A stretch of 64,000 nt of DNA, taken from Phaseolus vulgaris (taxonomy: Eukaryota > Streptophyta > Magnoliopsida > Fabales > Fabaceae). The stretch spans positions 4,373,030 to 4,437,029 of the forward strand of contig NC_023749.2 in the NCBI RefSeq assembly GCF_000499845.2, given 5' to 3'. Within the stretch, counting starts at the first letter, position 1; the number at the start of each line of letters is the position of its first letter. This document shows, piece by piece, positions 35,791 through 49,548 of this stretch. The position numbers and the translations under genes are program-made. The notes below the pieces were generated by a model. The model had not been told where the DNA came from. It made no database searches and saw only the letters and a program-made list of their open reading frames with translations.

Positions 35791-37897
35791 CACTTAAGTC
35801 ATGTTGCTGCGGTGAGAACTGATTGGGTTAGGATTTTTAAAATTAGGTTTGAGGTTTTAAAAATAGGTTGTGGCTTTTTTGTTCATTGGGTTTGGGGCAA
35901 ATTTTTGGGCATCCTGACAGATTGATTTTTTTTTTTTTAATTTTAGGATAGATTGGCTAATTAATTTTTTTTAGGGTTAAATAATTTTATGAGAGAATTA
36001 GATGAATAGGACTTTTAAATTATAATATTTGTGTTATTTTAATTATTTTATTAGTATATAAACTTATTTATTTCAATATTATGAATTTTGTATCATAATT
36101 ATTATTTTTTTTAAATTTTTTTTTATGTGAAGTAAGAGTTTACTTGACTCTCACAAGTCAAGAGTCTGATAAGCTTGGATAACTCAAAATAAATTTTTGA
36201 ACATTCATACATATCGTGTCACGTGATCATTTATACTATTATATCGTCATCTTCTGAATAGTGTGAATACCAATTAAAAAAGAAGAAGATATTATCTCCT
36301 TTCAAATAAAATGGAGATTGAATTGAGTTAAAAATAATTGAGAGATGAAAATTTCACATATATTAAAATGAAAAGTGATATTAGACCTTAGTGATAAGAA
36401 GGATTAAAATAAGTGTACTGAGGAGAAAAAAACGGAGCACTGTAGATTCTGGAGGATCCAGTGAAACATACATTTGCTAGAAATAATAATAAAAAATAAA
36501 CAGATTATTTTCTCTTACTTACTTGTGAGTGCAAGCAAACATGCGCCATTTTCTTCACATCCATCCAAATTCAATCAATTCGTTGGTTTTACCTTTTTAA
36601 TATTATCTCAATTCTCACCTTAAACTAAAACACTAAGCAAACTTCTGCATATAATTAAACAGATATAAAAATCTGATAGAGATTAAATAAAGGTGAAGGT
36701 GAAAGATATTTATGTAAGTTTTACCATACAAAGGAAAAAAAATGAGGATTAATAATATATGCATTAAATGTAAATGTTAAGTAAATATTATTATTAATTC
36801 ACTTGAATTTAAGTTTTTTATTATGTGATGTAGCATGTGTTGTCACATCCACATTGGTTTATATCAGTGAATAGACACGTGAATTTTTTTGGGTAGTGTA
36901 GGTGCTGTTAATATTGAGATTCAATGGTCTTAAAATATTGTAAATCATCTTCATTTATCTTTATGTCTATATAATTATTTGTGTCAGTTTCTGAATGAGT
37001 TTCTAATAGTTTTTTTTTTAAGTTTCAGTGATTTAATCTTCGAAAAATATTCAAATCAGCAATAATTCAAAATTTAAAGGTATAATATAAAATATAAATT
37101 ATAGTATTTAATATATAGATTGAATTGTAACTTATTTATTTTTAATTATAATTCTATATTAATTAAGTGAATAAAATTAATTGATTGAGATTTCTTAACT
37201 TGTGTTTCCGTAATTAAATACATAGATGAAAAAATAATCATAAATAATTAATTATAGGAAAAATTAATCAATTATGCACCTAAATATATGGTATCTTATC
37301 AAAATTCAGAAGTTGTGGCGAGCAATTTCTATTCATAACAAATCTTTCATTTTCTTTTTCACGTCAACTATTGTTTTTATAAGTCAACTATTGTTTTATT
37401 TTCCACTTCTTTCAATCCATAAAAAAAAAAACTTATTTTAATAATAGAATAGTATACTCGTGAAAATTAAGAAATAAAATAATGAAATAAATAGTTATAA
37501 AATTTAAATGATTTATGTAAGTGGTGTGAAATATGATGATTGTCACTGACAACCTTAATTTATGTGTGGACATGTGAAACATCGAAATTTGTGGGTTAAG
37601 TTAACGTAAACATTAACAACTAATAATTAAAAAAGCCTACAGCAAGGATAATCAGTGTGGTTCAGTTGTTGTTGTCGTTACTTTAGAAGACAAAACGAGA
37701 GGAGTTATCGAGAAATATCAGTGAAAGAGATGTTTATAACGAAAGAGAGAAAAAAGCGAATAATACATTGAGCAATGAAACAGCAGAAAAGAAGGAAAAA
37801 AATTCGAAACATACATCACTCAGAACGTGCAGAATGAGAAAGATATTTACTTTACTTAATCTGGTTTATTTAATTGATAATAGAGATTAGTGGAGGG

Positions 37898-39435
37898 TTA
37901 GTAGGATGCTTTGAGGAGTGACTTGATGGTAATCTCGGGACCCAAAACGGCGAGTTTAAAGTCGAAGCTAAAAGTATCGTATCGCAGGAAGAATTCCACC
38001 AGGTATAGCCTGCACAGGAGCACCACCAGATTCTTGGCCGGGCACTGTTTATTATCCGGTGTGGGCTCCTCCGTCTCGCGTGCATTGGACCACAGCACGT
38101 GATTCAACAACTTCTCTCCATCAGGCCCCACGAACCTGTTGGCAACAAACTCCTCCGGTTTCTCAAATATCTTAGGATCTTTGGTAGCGAACGGCTGATA
38201 TCCAAAGATCATCTCGCCCTTCTTGATCTCGTACGCCGCATCGTGGCTCTCCACCACAAGATCTTTCCTCGCCTTGGCGTACTGGAACGGCACAGCAGGC
38301 TCTATCCTCATCGCCTCGTACACCACAGATTTAGTCAAAGTCATCCGATCCAACGCTTGGAGACTCACCCCGTTTTCTTCCTTAACAACGCTCCTGATTT
38401 CCTCCGCAAGCTGTTTGTGCAAACCTTCCCCGCCCAACCCGACCCATTTCATCAGAATCGGAAACTGGTTCACGAAGCCTCCTTGGGCGTTGAACCCTAA
38501 CGTGAACACCAGGTTGTGGCACGCTTCGTCTCTCTTAATCCCCAACCGCTCCGCTTCATCCAGCACCGACGAACCTATATACATCACAGTCTAAACTAGA
38601 TAAGGAAAACTTGAGATTGTAATAACACGTTAACGTTAACTGATTCAAAGTAAATGACGATTGTAGTACCTGCGCTGGCAAAACCGTTGTAGAGTTTCTT
38701 GTAGCTGGATTTCACAGTCCACGCAGGGAAGGGGAGTGTTCTGATCAGGATATCTTCTACGTAGTTGAAAATCCAGGGTAGACCTAGAGTGGCGAGTGGA
38801 GCGAGCTGCGCTGCGAGCCAGGTCGTGACTAGGCTGGGGCCGTCGCTGCCGATTACGGTTGAGGTGGGATCTTGACCGGTGAGGAGGCGGAAGAGGAAGT
38901 TGAAGGAGGCGGAGCCGACGGAGGTGTTGAAGCTGACCTTGGAGGATTTTCCGGCGAGCTTGTCCTCGAGGTCGGCGAAGTGTTCGGCGAGGTTGTTGCG
39001 GAAGAGCGGGATGAAGGAGGCGTGCTTGGAGGCGAGGAGGTTGAGGTAGAAGGTCTTGATGAGCGCGTGGGAGGGCTCGGTGGTGTCCTGGAAGGCGCAG
39101 ACGCGGTAGCCGCCGAAGAAGGAGGTGGACGGCATGAAGGTGCCGTCGAGAACGTCGCGCTTGTCGACCTTGGAGTTGTCGAAGAGGATTGGGAAGGAGA
39201 CGGCGTCGAGAAGAGCAATGACTCTAGGGTTTGAGGAAATGAAGGGACCCGGTGGCATGTTGGTTCTGATAACGGTCGATTTGTACTTCTGGATTCGCGT
39301 GGCGAAGAACTTGTCGCGTCCCTGGTGGTAGAAGTAGTCGTGTCTGTCACTCATGGGTCCGAAGAAGGGGATGCCATAGCTTCCAGGGATCTGCTTGAGG
39401 GGAAGCTTGGTGCCGTTGGTGTCTGAAGAAGCCAT
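37898..39435 (-). CDS. CYP74C-type cytochrome P450 (hydroperoxide lyase / allene oxide synthase)
   Basis: Two exons, 38670-39435 and 37898-38574, give 480 residues. CYP74 enzymes rearrange fatty-acid hydroperoxides without O2 or NADPH, making aldehydes (HPL) or allene oxides (AOS). Family marks seen: IPGSYGIPFFGP, NMPPGPFISSNP, LLDAVSFPILFD, MPSTSFFGGYR, HNLVF before FNAQGG (catalytic-region Asn about residue 284), LTKSVVYEAMR, GYQPFATKDP, HVLWSNARETE, and heme ligand Cys433 in NKQCPAKN. Overall wording (DEAERLGIKRDEACHNLVF) is closest to CYP74C. These often act on both 9- and 13-hydroperoxides, so HPL versus AOS activity cannot be told from sequence. There is no obvious plastid transit peptide. 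The start is the ATG at 39435; the reading frame remains open to 39450 but without an ATG. A TATA-like box lies at 39511-39518. Confidence 0.9.
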
Positions 39436-39510
39436 TGATGATTGCTTCAACTGTAACTTGGTGCTTAGTATGTAGAAGGAGGGTTGAGCTCAGAACTATG
39501 TCTCAACAAT

Positions 39511-39518
39511 CTATATAA
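39511..39518 (-). promoter_or_regulatory. TATA box of the CYP74C gene
   Basis: TTATATAG on the minus strand, about 76 bases upstream of the ATG at 39435. Confidence 0.5.
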
Positions 39519-42500
39519 CTATGTTAAGAACTCAGCAGCGTGGGAAACGTGTGCTGTCGACCCTATAACTATTTTTTTAAATATTATATTATAGTTTATT
39601 TTCGTATATATATAGTTTGATCCCTTAATAATTGATTTAATGAGTTTAAGATTTAGGTTAAGGATTAAGAAGAAAGAGAGTTTATATATATATATTTTTT
39701 TTCTAACAAAATTGTGACGAGCACTGACGTAGATAATACTTTAAATGCGATAATATTTCGAATGCGATGATAAATCGAATGCGGTGATTTAAGATCCTCT
39801 CCAACGCACTTAACTTTTGAACATTCAGATTTCTTGTAACTCTTTGCAATATAGTCGTTAACAATTAATCCAGCAAATTAGTTTTCAAGAACAAAACACA
39901 CATAATATTTTAAAGCTGATTAATTCTGGCAATACTATTTCATATTTTAAGTTGGAATCGGAACAGAATAATATTAATATTTTTTATTATACGTTAGCTA
40001 GCTTTATCAAAATACTCACAAATATGTAAAGAAATGTAATCTCACATTAATTAAAAGATAAGAATATTACGTTTTTCTTTTTTATCGAAAGTACAGTTAA
40101 CAGTGATTGAGAGAGAGACGAAGGGAGGGGCCTACACGTTGGCACAAGGTAATAATTTAACGGATAAGATTGTAAAAGAAAAAGTAATAAGATAAGATAA
40201 TATAGAAAAAGAAAGTTTTTACCTTGTACGTCCTCATAAATAGACAAGGCTGTCACTGTAACTTTTAACTCATGTTTTTAGTTTAACCACTTTAAGTTGT
40301 GCAAATAAGAAACATGTATGGTGTGTCACATCAACTCTTATTGTTTGTTTTCTACAGACACGTGAAGGACAGTTTTTTTTTTTAATTTTGTTTAGTTGGA
40401 GGGAATACGAACAAATAATTTTAAAAACTAGTAGGACAAACTGTATTATTTTTATTCATATTTCTACACTTTTTATTAAATATATATTGTCATTTCTAAG
40501 CTATTTATTTTTTTACCCTGGATTCAAGGTTTATATATTTTTTAAATTGATTTTTCTAGAGTTTGATAAACACAAAATTTATGGACTTTCTTTTTATACT
40601 TTTCAGAATGGAAATTCAAACTTATTTTGCCTTCTTACATAGAAATTAAGGTGCATTTATATGAAGAGATCTATTGAGTAATTATTGAATTATTTATCAT
40701 GTGAAGTCTTTTAATGCCTTTATCGTATCCTTAACTTAAATGTCATCAATGTAATCACGACACTTTTCAGATAAAAACAAAAAAATGTTTTGACAAGTTT
40801 CTTTACTTTAAAAATAATTTAAATAAAATAATTTATGATAATCATACAGAAATTTCTCCAAAGTAATATCAAATTACAAATTTAATTAAAAAATACTTAA
40901 TTAATTTGAAAAATAATGATGGTATTTGCCATTACAGAAGAAGACATAATTTTAAAACTTGAATTGGATTTGCATGAGACATCTGGCAGATATTCTGTTG
41001 TAGATATCATTGTTTTTTTTTATATAAGAAGTAAAAAACAATGTCATCAAAGGAAAATATTTTTTCAAACACAAACTATATTTGTATTTATATTTATATG
41101 TGTATTAACTATTTATAATATTTCTATATGATTAACCCTCTAATAAATAAGTATTTCATTTATATTTTATTTTTTTCATAATTTACATGTGTACACGGTT
41201 TTCTCTTGGTGTGTTTGTTTTTAGATGAACTCAATCAATCAATTGTAAATCAATCACACTCTTTAACTCTACTTTTTCATTTGTCTTAAATGATGTTTTG
41301 ATGAAAACAAATACACCCTTAAGACATGTTTGGAAATGCGTTTTCCACTCCGGAAATCACGTTATATAGGTTAAATAAAAGATCATTTTTAAATGAAAAC
41401 CAAAACCTATTTTCTGGTAACTACGAAAAAAATTGTCCGTGCCAAACACTCTCACGTGACTGAATCCATCTTAACTACTTTTATCTTTTTACAAACAGAT
41501 CAACGGTAGAAAATTAAACACGGAACTTCATAATAAATCATTTGTTCCATTTGTCAACAACATGTTTGACAAGTCATCTCTGTCTTCTGTATTTGTCGTT
41601 TTGTGGAGCTGGAAAGTTTTGGTACCAGAAGTTATTATTACTTCATAATAATATAGTTTTATTAAAATTTGTATAATATGTAATTGAATTTAAACAAAAT
41701 ATGATAAAATAATTGTTTTGGTACAGTGCATTTGTAGCACGGTAATAAAAAATCATTTATTTAATTACTTTCAATTTGATTAAATATAATATATAACAAT
41801 AATATATGCGTGTTATATTGTTTTATTTTACTTCACTTTATCCTTTCTGATAGATTACTAATTTAAGTTTAAAATAAAGATAAAAATGGTAAAGTAATTA
41901 AAAGATCGCATAGAAATAAATACTTTTAGTTAGTTTTATAGATTTAGAGGGTAAAAAATACATATAAAAAATATAAGTATTTAAAATATATAATTAGTAG
42001 ATTATAATTTATAATATACTATTAAGGAGTTAGAAAAATTGATAATGGGATGGGGTTGTACTTTATTGTTTCATTAATAGTAATTGATTTTGAAGTAGGT
42101 TAGATTAATTGAACACACTTAAAATTAAATTTAGCTTTTTGAACCTAATTTAGACTGAGATTTTTAGTTCTACCCAAATATATTCATGTGTTTAACTTGC
42201 AAAATTAGGTCAAATTTGGGATATCTTTTATCCCCACCTCTTTTAGTTTGCAACCGCATTTGTTGGATTCATTTAATTTTGGATAAAGATTGTTTAGACT
42301 GGTATAAAAAATAAAATATTTTTTCATTAGACTTTTCAATATTTTATAAAAAGTTAAATACAATTAATATGTTTAAAAACAAAAAGATATATAATACTTT
42401 TCTTTCTAGATGTCAATTTATTAACGTAAAAGAGAAACTTCCACAAATAAATAACAATATTTAAATTATAAAGTTTAACAAGTAAACGTTGAACTCTAAA

Positions 42501-43228
42501 TCTCTAAATTGCTAAACTTTTGATAGTTGAAATATTTAAATTGTTTGTAAAGTGTTGGATACGATAATTATATAAAAAGTATAACGCACAAGGCAGACAA
42601 GAATTATTATTTGAAGAATAACCAAACCTAGTAATATTAAAAGTGCAAAGTATAGGCCAATATTATATGTTTCATATAATAATTGATGTTTGCCAACCAC
42701 TAAAGTTATACTTTTTCTCCTCTTTTTTTTTAAAAAAAAATAAAATAAAATTACAAGAATTATAATAAAATAATTGTATAAATAAAATTACCCCATAAAT
42801 TAATCCTAGTCGTTTTCGGAGCTCACTTGTAGTTTAGATCTCTGTAAGAAAAAATCTAAAATTACCTCTAAAAGAAAAAAAATCTAAAATTTGACATATG
42901 ACGATCTGTCTGGTCTCGGAAAGTAATAGATTGTGTCAAAAAATGTTTGCTCACTGTTCCCATTCCAGTGACAAGTTCCACTTTCAATTGAAGTTACAAT
43001 TCCACCATAATAAATTCTTACATAGGACCACTTTAGTGTTTATTTAGAAATGCAAAACTTGATGAAAAGAAAGGAGTTATAAATAGTATTTGACACTTTA
43101 ATAATGAAATTAAAAATATAAGAACTTCAAATTAAAGGTAAAAGGGTTTTCCCAGAGAGAGAAGATTATAAGAAAATATTTTCCCATTTGATTTTACAAA
43201 TTACATGAATCAAACTACGTAACTAGCC
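39519..43228. other. AT-rich intergenic region
   Basis: About 3.7 kb lying between the CYP74C 5' side and the PAC2 3' end. ORFs at 40388-40642 and 40916-41131 have AT-rich random composition and no domain. No repeat structure was recognised. Confidence 0.55.
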
Positions 43229-46200
43229 TTAGAAGATGGACACATCTGGGGGCGGTCCATACACACTCATCCAAGAAAGTGGAACTCGCCATTTACCACC
43301 TTCAATTCCTGAAAAGGCAATCATATGAAATATTAGCAACCAACTCTTAAGATTTTTTACTTGCAAATATGTTCACTCACTACTCAAAATTAAATCTTTA
43401 ATTTGTCAAAAATGACAGATGTGGCTCATAGCAGAAATAGTAAGAGATATTGTATCTTAAAATAAGAAAGCCTTGGAAGTGAAAATACATGCTACAAAGA
43501 TGTTCTAATACAAGAAATTCATCAGATCCAGAAAAATGAAAATAGTATCAGTAGTAGGACGATGGACAAAGGATTCAGAAAATATTAATTTTTAAAATCC
43601 ACCTTTCCGAGCAGAAATATTATTCAGTGACAATTTTTGGGAGTTAAGAACAGTGAATCATGATATCCTTGAAAAAATATATTACGTACAATCATTAGTT
43701 GTCATGATAAAACAATTTTTGTATGAATAGTAAAAATAGATAAAAAAAAAACAATAAAACAATATAAAAGACGACAAAGGTAAGTTAAGTATGAAAAGAA
43801 TAAAAAGACACCAAAGAAAAAGAAAGCTCACCAGCGGTAGGGTTAGTGATCTGGAGAAGTTTACATGTTGCATCGGCTAATTGAAAAGCATCGGATATAT
43901 TGTCCCCTTCCGAGCAATAACACAACAAGCAGGTGACCTTCAAACCTTTAGCCTGATACATCGAAATCAACACCTCATATCCATCAATCCATGTATCCCA
44001 ATATTAATGTTTTATTTCTACAATTTTGTAATTAAAAAGGTAAGGGATAGCCATCCTGCTTTATTTATTTTTAAATGGTGATCAACTAAATAAACTACAT
44101 TCTCTAGCATGGCCTCATCTTGTTTATTTATTCTTCATAAGAAAACAAAATCCCAAATGCACCTGGCCTCATCTTTCGCAGCAATCAATCCAGGTAGAGA
44201 GCCTTAATCATTTTCATGCAAAAAAATAGAGCATACCATGTAATTAAAATTACTTCCAATTAGAAGGAGTTACTTTTAAAGAAAGTTTATGACAACAGGC
44301 ATCAATCCAAAAAAAAGTTTACATACAAATGGCTTAAGGATTAACAAGAAATGTAGCATCATGAAATTTAAATGCATACAAGTTACCTTGAGAAAAGCAA
44401 AAAGTGCAGCAAAAGGCAAGCTAGCATAATAATTTTCTTCTTCTAGCTCATCTTCTACAGAAATAATATCTTCCAGTGTAGCATTTCCTTCAGCTAAATC
44501 ACTAAGATATTTCCAATGCTTTTGAGACGGGTCATACTCCTGAAGTTTCTTCCATCCAAGCTGTTCACAGTTTTCATCAGTTCCATTGCTGTTGGCACTA
44601 GAAAGGTAATAGATCTGCAAACCACTAATGTGATAGCCAACAGATATATCAGAATGGAAAGAATCACAACAGTTTCCTAGAGCAAGTTGGATTTTTAAAT
44701 GCTACATAAATGAAATAGTGAGAAAGCTCATAATCTACGGAGGGTAATTTGAACAGAGTTAGAATCACATAATTGAATGAATTAAATATCTTAACCACAA
44801 AGAAGGGAAATTTCAAAGTATACAGCTCCTCACCCTGACATGTCAACTTTTTGCCACTTTCCAAAATCTAAGCTGGAGAGAACAATAATATGCTTCTTTC
44901 CACTGCTGGCAAGAAAATCAGCCATGTTTTTTGCAAACTCAACCATCATACCCTACTCAAATGACCATATATTAGTGCAATTTCTTCTTTCTTACAGTTT
45001 CCAAAACTATTTGTACAAATTCCATCATTAAATTTAATAGAAAACATTAAAGTGAGGTATAATACAAAAGCATCAAGATTGAAATTAACAAGTGACATGC
45101 ACAGTAGTTCGTGCTTACACCAACCAAACCACAAGTCAAATACCCACAGTTCTGTTATTGTTAATCCAAATGTTAAGCAGTAATTAATTATACATATTAC
45201 TCTTTATGACTACCCTAAGAATCAATCTGGTAATTGTCATGCACTTTTAAATTAGAGTGTGAATTATTTCGGAATACAGTTGTTCTTTCATACAGTGCAC
45301 ATCCTTGAAATTTTCACCTCCATTTCAAAGAGGATAGCAAACGAACTGTATTCTTCGGAGGAATTACTTGGACAGTTAACCGAGTAACCCATAAATAAGA
45401 GCAATATTTTACAGGATAAGTTACTCGGAAGTTGAGGTAAAAGAAAGGTCAGTGATTAGAGGGATAGAATCATTCAAGGAACAATTGAGAAAAATATTGA
45501 GTTGAGAGAGTGTGTTATTGACAGGTTTAGAACCTTGAATTACAAACAAGGCAGAAAAATAGAGAAACGGAAGAGGTCAAACACAAGAGGAAGTGAGATC
45601 CCACCATTCATTCAAGAAGTTGAACTTCAGCTTTTCATGTTACAACACTAACCATAAAGAAATACACGCAGCCAGGGACGTTTATGGATTAGTAAGGCAA
45701 CTACGATGATGTCGGACATGAAAATACATAAAAAAAGCTACCAGTCTAGTAATCCGTATATTAATAACCCTATGATAATCTATTGATTCACCCAAAGGAG
45801 ATAACAATGTCCATCGTTGCAGGGAATAATAAAAAGAAGACAACAAGCATAAACACTAAATATCACAAACTTGAATGATAAGAAGGGGGCAGAAATTGAC
45901 ACTCAAGCACGCACAAATTTAAAATAAAAACGGTATCACTGAAGTCTCAGCTTGTCCATATTCAAAATTTACTCCCAACAACTAAGCATAAGCATATAAG
46001 GAACAATCCACACATTGCAAGTCACTTAATGATCCGCTAGCTAGAAAATCAGCACATTAGATTCAGCAAGCAATATCAAATTAAAGGAACAAAATAGACG
46101 CTGCCTTGGGCAATACCTTAATCACCGGCGATCTCTGTTGGATGACAGTGAGAGCATTAGAAGGGGAATCATAGGCTGCAAAAAGTTGATGAGGAAGAGA

Positions 46201-46710
46201 ATAGAAAATGAAATTAACAAGAGTAATAGTGGTGAGATAACAAATAAAGATCAAAACAGAACAAAGGAGGACCTTCAAGGGGAAGTGCAACGTATCCTTG
46301 AGGAAAGGGTCCATAAGCATCATTTCCAACACAGGGCAAAACATTAGGATCGTCCAAATACCCAACTCTCTCTGAACCTATTGAAGAAATCAAAAGATCT
46401 GCAACTAGCTGCCCCACATTGCCAATCGACAGAGCAGGCTGAAAAAAACACACAAATTACAATGATGCAACATACACACACATGCACACTCTAAAGCACC
46501 AAATTAGTAGTTAACCACACACGCATTCTACAGCAATGAAATGAAAAGTCAATGTTTTTTTCGCAGAACAGAGTGATTATAGAAAGGTATAAAAGATAGA
46601 GTAGTGAATTGGGAATAAAGAAAGGGCGAAACCCTAGAACATGAACGCACTAAAATCAAAGTGGAGCAATCCTCGTGAAGGTGCTTGCCCTCTGCTGGAA
46701 CAAACTCCAT
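43229..46710 (-). CDS. PAC2: Proteasome assembly chaperone 2
   Basis: Seven exons: 46651-46710, 46273-46438, 46117-46175, 44834-44952, 44387-44624, 43832-43952 and 43229-43308. They join in phase to 280 residues, the expected length of plant PAC2. Diagnostic fragments: MEFVPAEGKHLHEDCSTLIL, PALSIGNVGQLVADLL, GYLDDPNVLPCVGNDAYGPF, IQQRSPVIKGMMVEFAKNMA, VLSSLDFGKWQKVDMSGG, LGWKKLQEYDPSQK, SLPFAALFAFLKAKGLKV, CLLCYCSEGDN and WMSVYGPPPDVSIF. PAC2 pairs with PAC1 and guides assembly of the alpha ring of the 20S proteasome in the cytosol and nucleus. It ends in Ile-Phe, so a strict HbYX C-terminal motif is not seen. Two TGGGCT site II elements and a telo-box near the 5' end suit a housekeeping gene. 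Confidence 0.94.
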
Positions 46711-46894
46711 TCTCAATGCTAATGCTGAAGTATTGTATCTGTCACTCCTTAAGCTCTTTCTTCCTTTGCTAATTGCCACCCTGTTTCTTTTCTCCCTTTT
46801 TCCAATTCTTCTGATCAACGTCAAGTTTTCAACTTGGGGAAGACGAAACAGAGGATCATCAGGTGGGCTTTTGAATCTGGACAACTAATGGGCT
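46629..46894 (-). promoter_or_regulatory. Site II and telo-box elements of the PAC2 gene
   Basis: TGGGCT at 46864-46869 and 46889-46894, about 155-185 bases upstream of the ATG at 46710, and AAACCCTAG at 46629-46637 in the start of intron 1. Confidence 0.45.
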
Positions 46895-49548
46895 TATTGA
46901 GGCCTTATAGCGTACTCAAATTACAGGCCTCCTCTTATTAGAAAATTAAAACCCACACCCCACTACTTACTCTTCACACTCTCAATTTTTTTAACTATTT
47001 GTCGTACCCTAACTACCCTTTTCGATCTTTCCTCCGGCCTCCTACAATCTTCATTTCTTTTCCTCTCAAAATCATTTTAGCATTTTTGGATCGACAATGT
47101 TTGAATCAATGATGTTTTTTAAATTATGTAAAATATATTTTTTTATTAATGATAAAATTAATTCAAATTCAATGTATTTAAATTTATTGGAAATTGTAAA
47201 ATTTCTATCTTAAACACCAGATTAAGAAAATTGGTTTCGAACTAATTTTTATATGACAAAAATTAATTTCTACGATGTAAATATATTTCAATATATTACG
47301 AAAACTAGATTCCATAATAAATTTATCTATTAGTGTAGTAGGAAATTTAATTTATATAATGCAGTTAGCCATATATTACTAAAAAAATACATAACAGAGA
47401 TTAGTTTTTAAAAACCACATTTTCATTTAAAAAATACAAAAAAAATATATGGTGTAAAGAGAAAAAAAATGGTTGCGATAGCATGGACCATCTATTTATT
47501 GGTATCATATGGCCCAATTTACATGCTCGATATATCCACTCTTTGGTTAAATTATACCCTTTCTTTAGTTTTTATTTATTTATAATATGAACAACTCATT
47601 ATTTAGTGTATCAAAATTGACATTGCTTTTATTTTGAAAAATAGTTAATCGCTTAGAGTTAAAAAAATAGTTATGTCTAAATATAATTTTAACATGTTTT
47701 ATTGGATAAAACTAACGTATATAGCAACTAAAAGCTCAGAACTTAGTTGATTGAATCAAAATCGTTTGATGAGATTAGCTAGTAAAAAGTGTATGTACTC
47801 AAAGCTTTGATCAAACATTCAGGTTATTACACTGAGAGAGTTAGAATAAACACTCATGTTTATTTTAATTAATACATTTTTTTACATAAAATCTATTAAT
47901 TTGTGCGTGAAACTATATATTTATGGATGATCCAATAACATTTTAACAATGAATGGTCTAATAAACTAAACAAACTTTTATTAGGACAGACTCTATGAAC
48001 TTTAAGTCTAATTCAATTTCATAAATCAGCTCTTAAAATAAAATTTATATACACTCAAATATTATTATGAAATATAAATATTATTATAAAATATTTTTAT
48101 CTTTAATCGATGTGAAATATCCAACCATCAATATTATATATACATTTGTTATTTGTTGAAGTGTATGTTAGATTTGGAAGTAATTTCACTTCCAAATGTG
48201 AATGGTTAAAATTCCTTAATTTACAAATTGATTTCACAAAAATAACTTGCACTTAAACCATATTTTCTAATTCAAACATAACTTATAAGAAGCTTAAGAA
48301 GTATGATAGTTCTAGAAACTGGTATGAAACAACATCATAGATGAATCTTGGTTCCATGATTGATGAAGAGGGAAGATATTTTGTTTGAGTGATAGAGGAG
48401 CTTCACTTCACTGCATGCATGCGTAGCCATCTGTAGAGCACTAACAGGGATTGGTGGCTATCTTTTTGGTGAAATTATGAATGGGTTCTACTTAGTTTGA
48501 ACACCCTTTTCTGTGTCCCAATTGCATCCAAATGCCAACATGGTCCAATAATTAGAAACATAACCCAACAACATAACACAATCTAACGTTGTTTTTCAAT
48601 CAAAAGTGCAAGTTTTTTGAATTTTTCTTTAAACTTGTCCATTTTTACATGTATGTTCTAACTTGAGTTTCGATACATAATACTTTAATAGCGTGCCAAG
48701 TGTACAACATTGGGTAGGATCAATGCTTCATTATGTATCATCCAGAACTACAAATAGAAGTTCTAGATCTCCTTGTAGTGCCTCTTCTACCATATCAACA
48801 TCCTAAATAATATTAATTTTATTTATTTTCTAATTTTTATACCTTTGTTAAGTGGAATGATATATTGATCACATCATTGCTCATGCTTTGAAAAATGATT
48901 TCTCAACAATGAAAATATGAAATGAATATAAATCATACTCACATTTCATTCAACAATAATATTATGAAAAGGAATATTAATACTATTTTAGTCTCTATTA
49001 AAAAACACTATATTGTACAAATTTTGTTATAAGACGCTCCAAATTTAGATTAACTTATTTAAATCATATGACAAAAAAAGAATACCATTGATGGTTTTTG
49101 TTTGTTGAGTTTAAAAGGGAGAATAATTTTACTTCTTAAAAAAAATAGTAGAGCTACATTTTTTAGAATTAGAACATTAATGGTTTCACAAACAATGACT
49201 ATTATAGTATACACAAAATAATATATTAATAGCAATATTATTAAAAGAATGTTAAAGATTGGAAGTTGCATAAACTAAAACGGTATATTTCTTTTCTCGC
49301 AATAGAAAAAGGCTTATGCATCATCCTATCACATTGCATATCCATCTATTATATCAACATTTCTCCACCTTTACCTATATATGTAGAGACATTTCAAGAA
49401 CCTCTCCCATAACTTTCAATGTTGCTACACAAATGCAACTTCAAACAAAAATTTCAATATTTTCAAATTTTCCTCTTTTAAAAGTGCATTCTCTCAAACC
49501 AAAAAAGTCTAATCTTCTTTGTTATTGTTCACTTATTCTCATTATTGA
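46895..49548. other. AT-rich intergenic region
   Basis: No gene or repeat recognised. The last 250 bases are the 5' flank of the plus-strand JINGUBANG-like gene, with a possible TATA-like CTATATATG at about 49374-49382. Confidence 0.5.

Larger units (their letters stand above)
31563..37897. other. Repeat-rich intergenic region between COR413 and CYP74C
   Basis: About 6.3 kb without an intact gene. It holds an LTR-like fragment, a LINE zf-RVT remnant, a CACTA end with 28-base repeats and a GC-rich patch, listed separately. The rest is AT-rich and featureless to me. Confidence 0.55.

Noticed and set aside
38853..39350. 165-codon Ser/Thr/Pro-rich minus-strand ORF inside CYP74C exon 1
   Set aside because: Out-of-frame reading of the conserved P450 exon.
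39436..39450. Upstream extension of the CYP74C reading frame
   Set aside because: The extension begins with TTG, not ATG; the first ATG is at 39435.
40388..40642. 84-codon plus-strand ORF
   Set aside because: Composition of AT-rich noncoding DNA; no recognisable motif.
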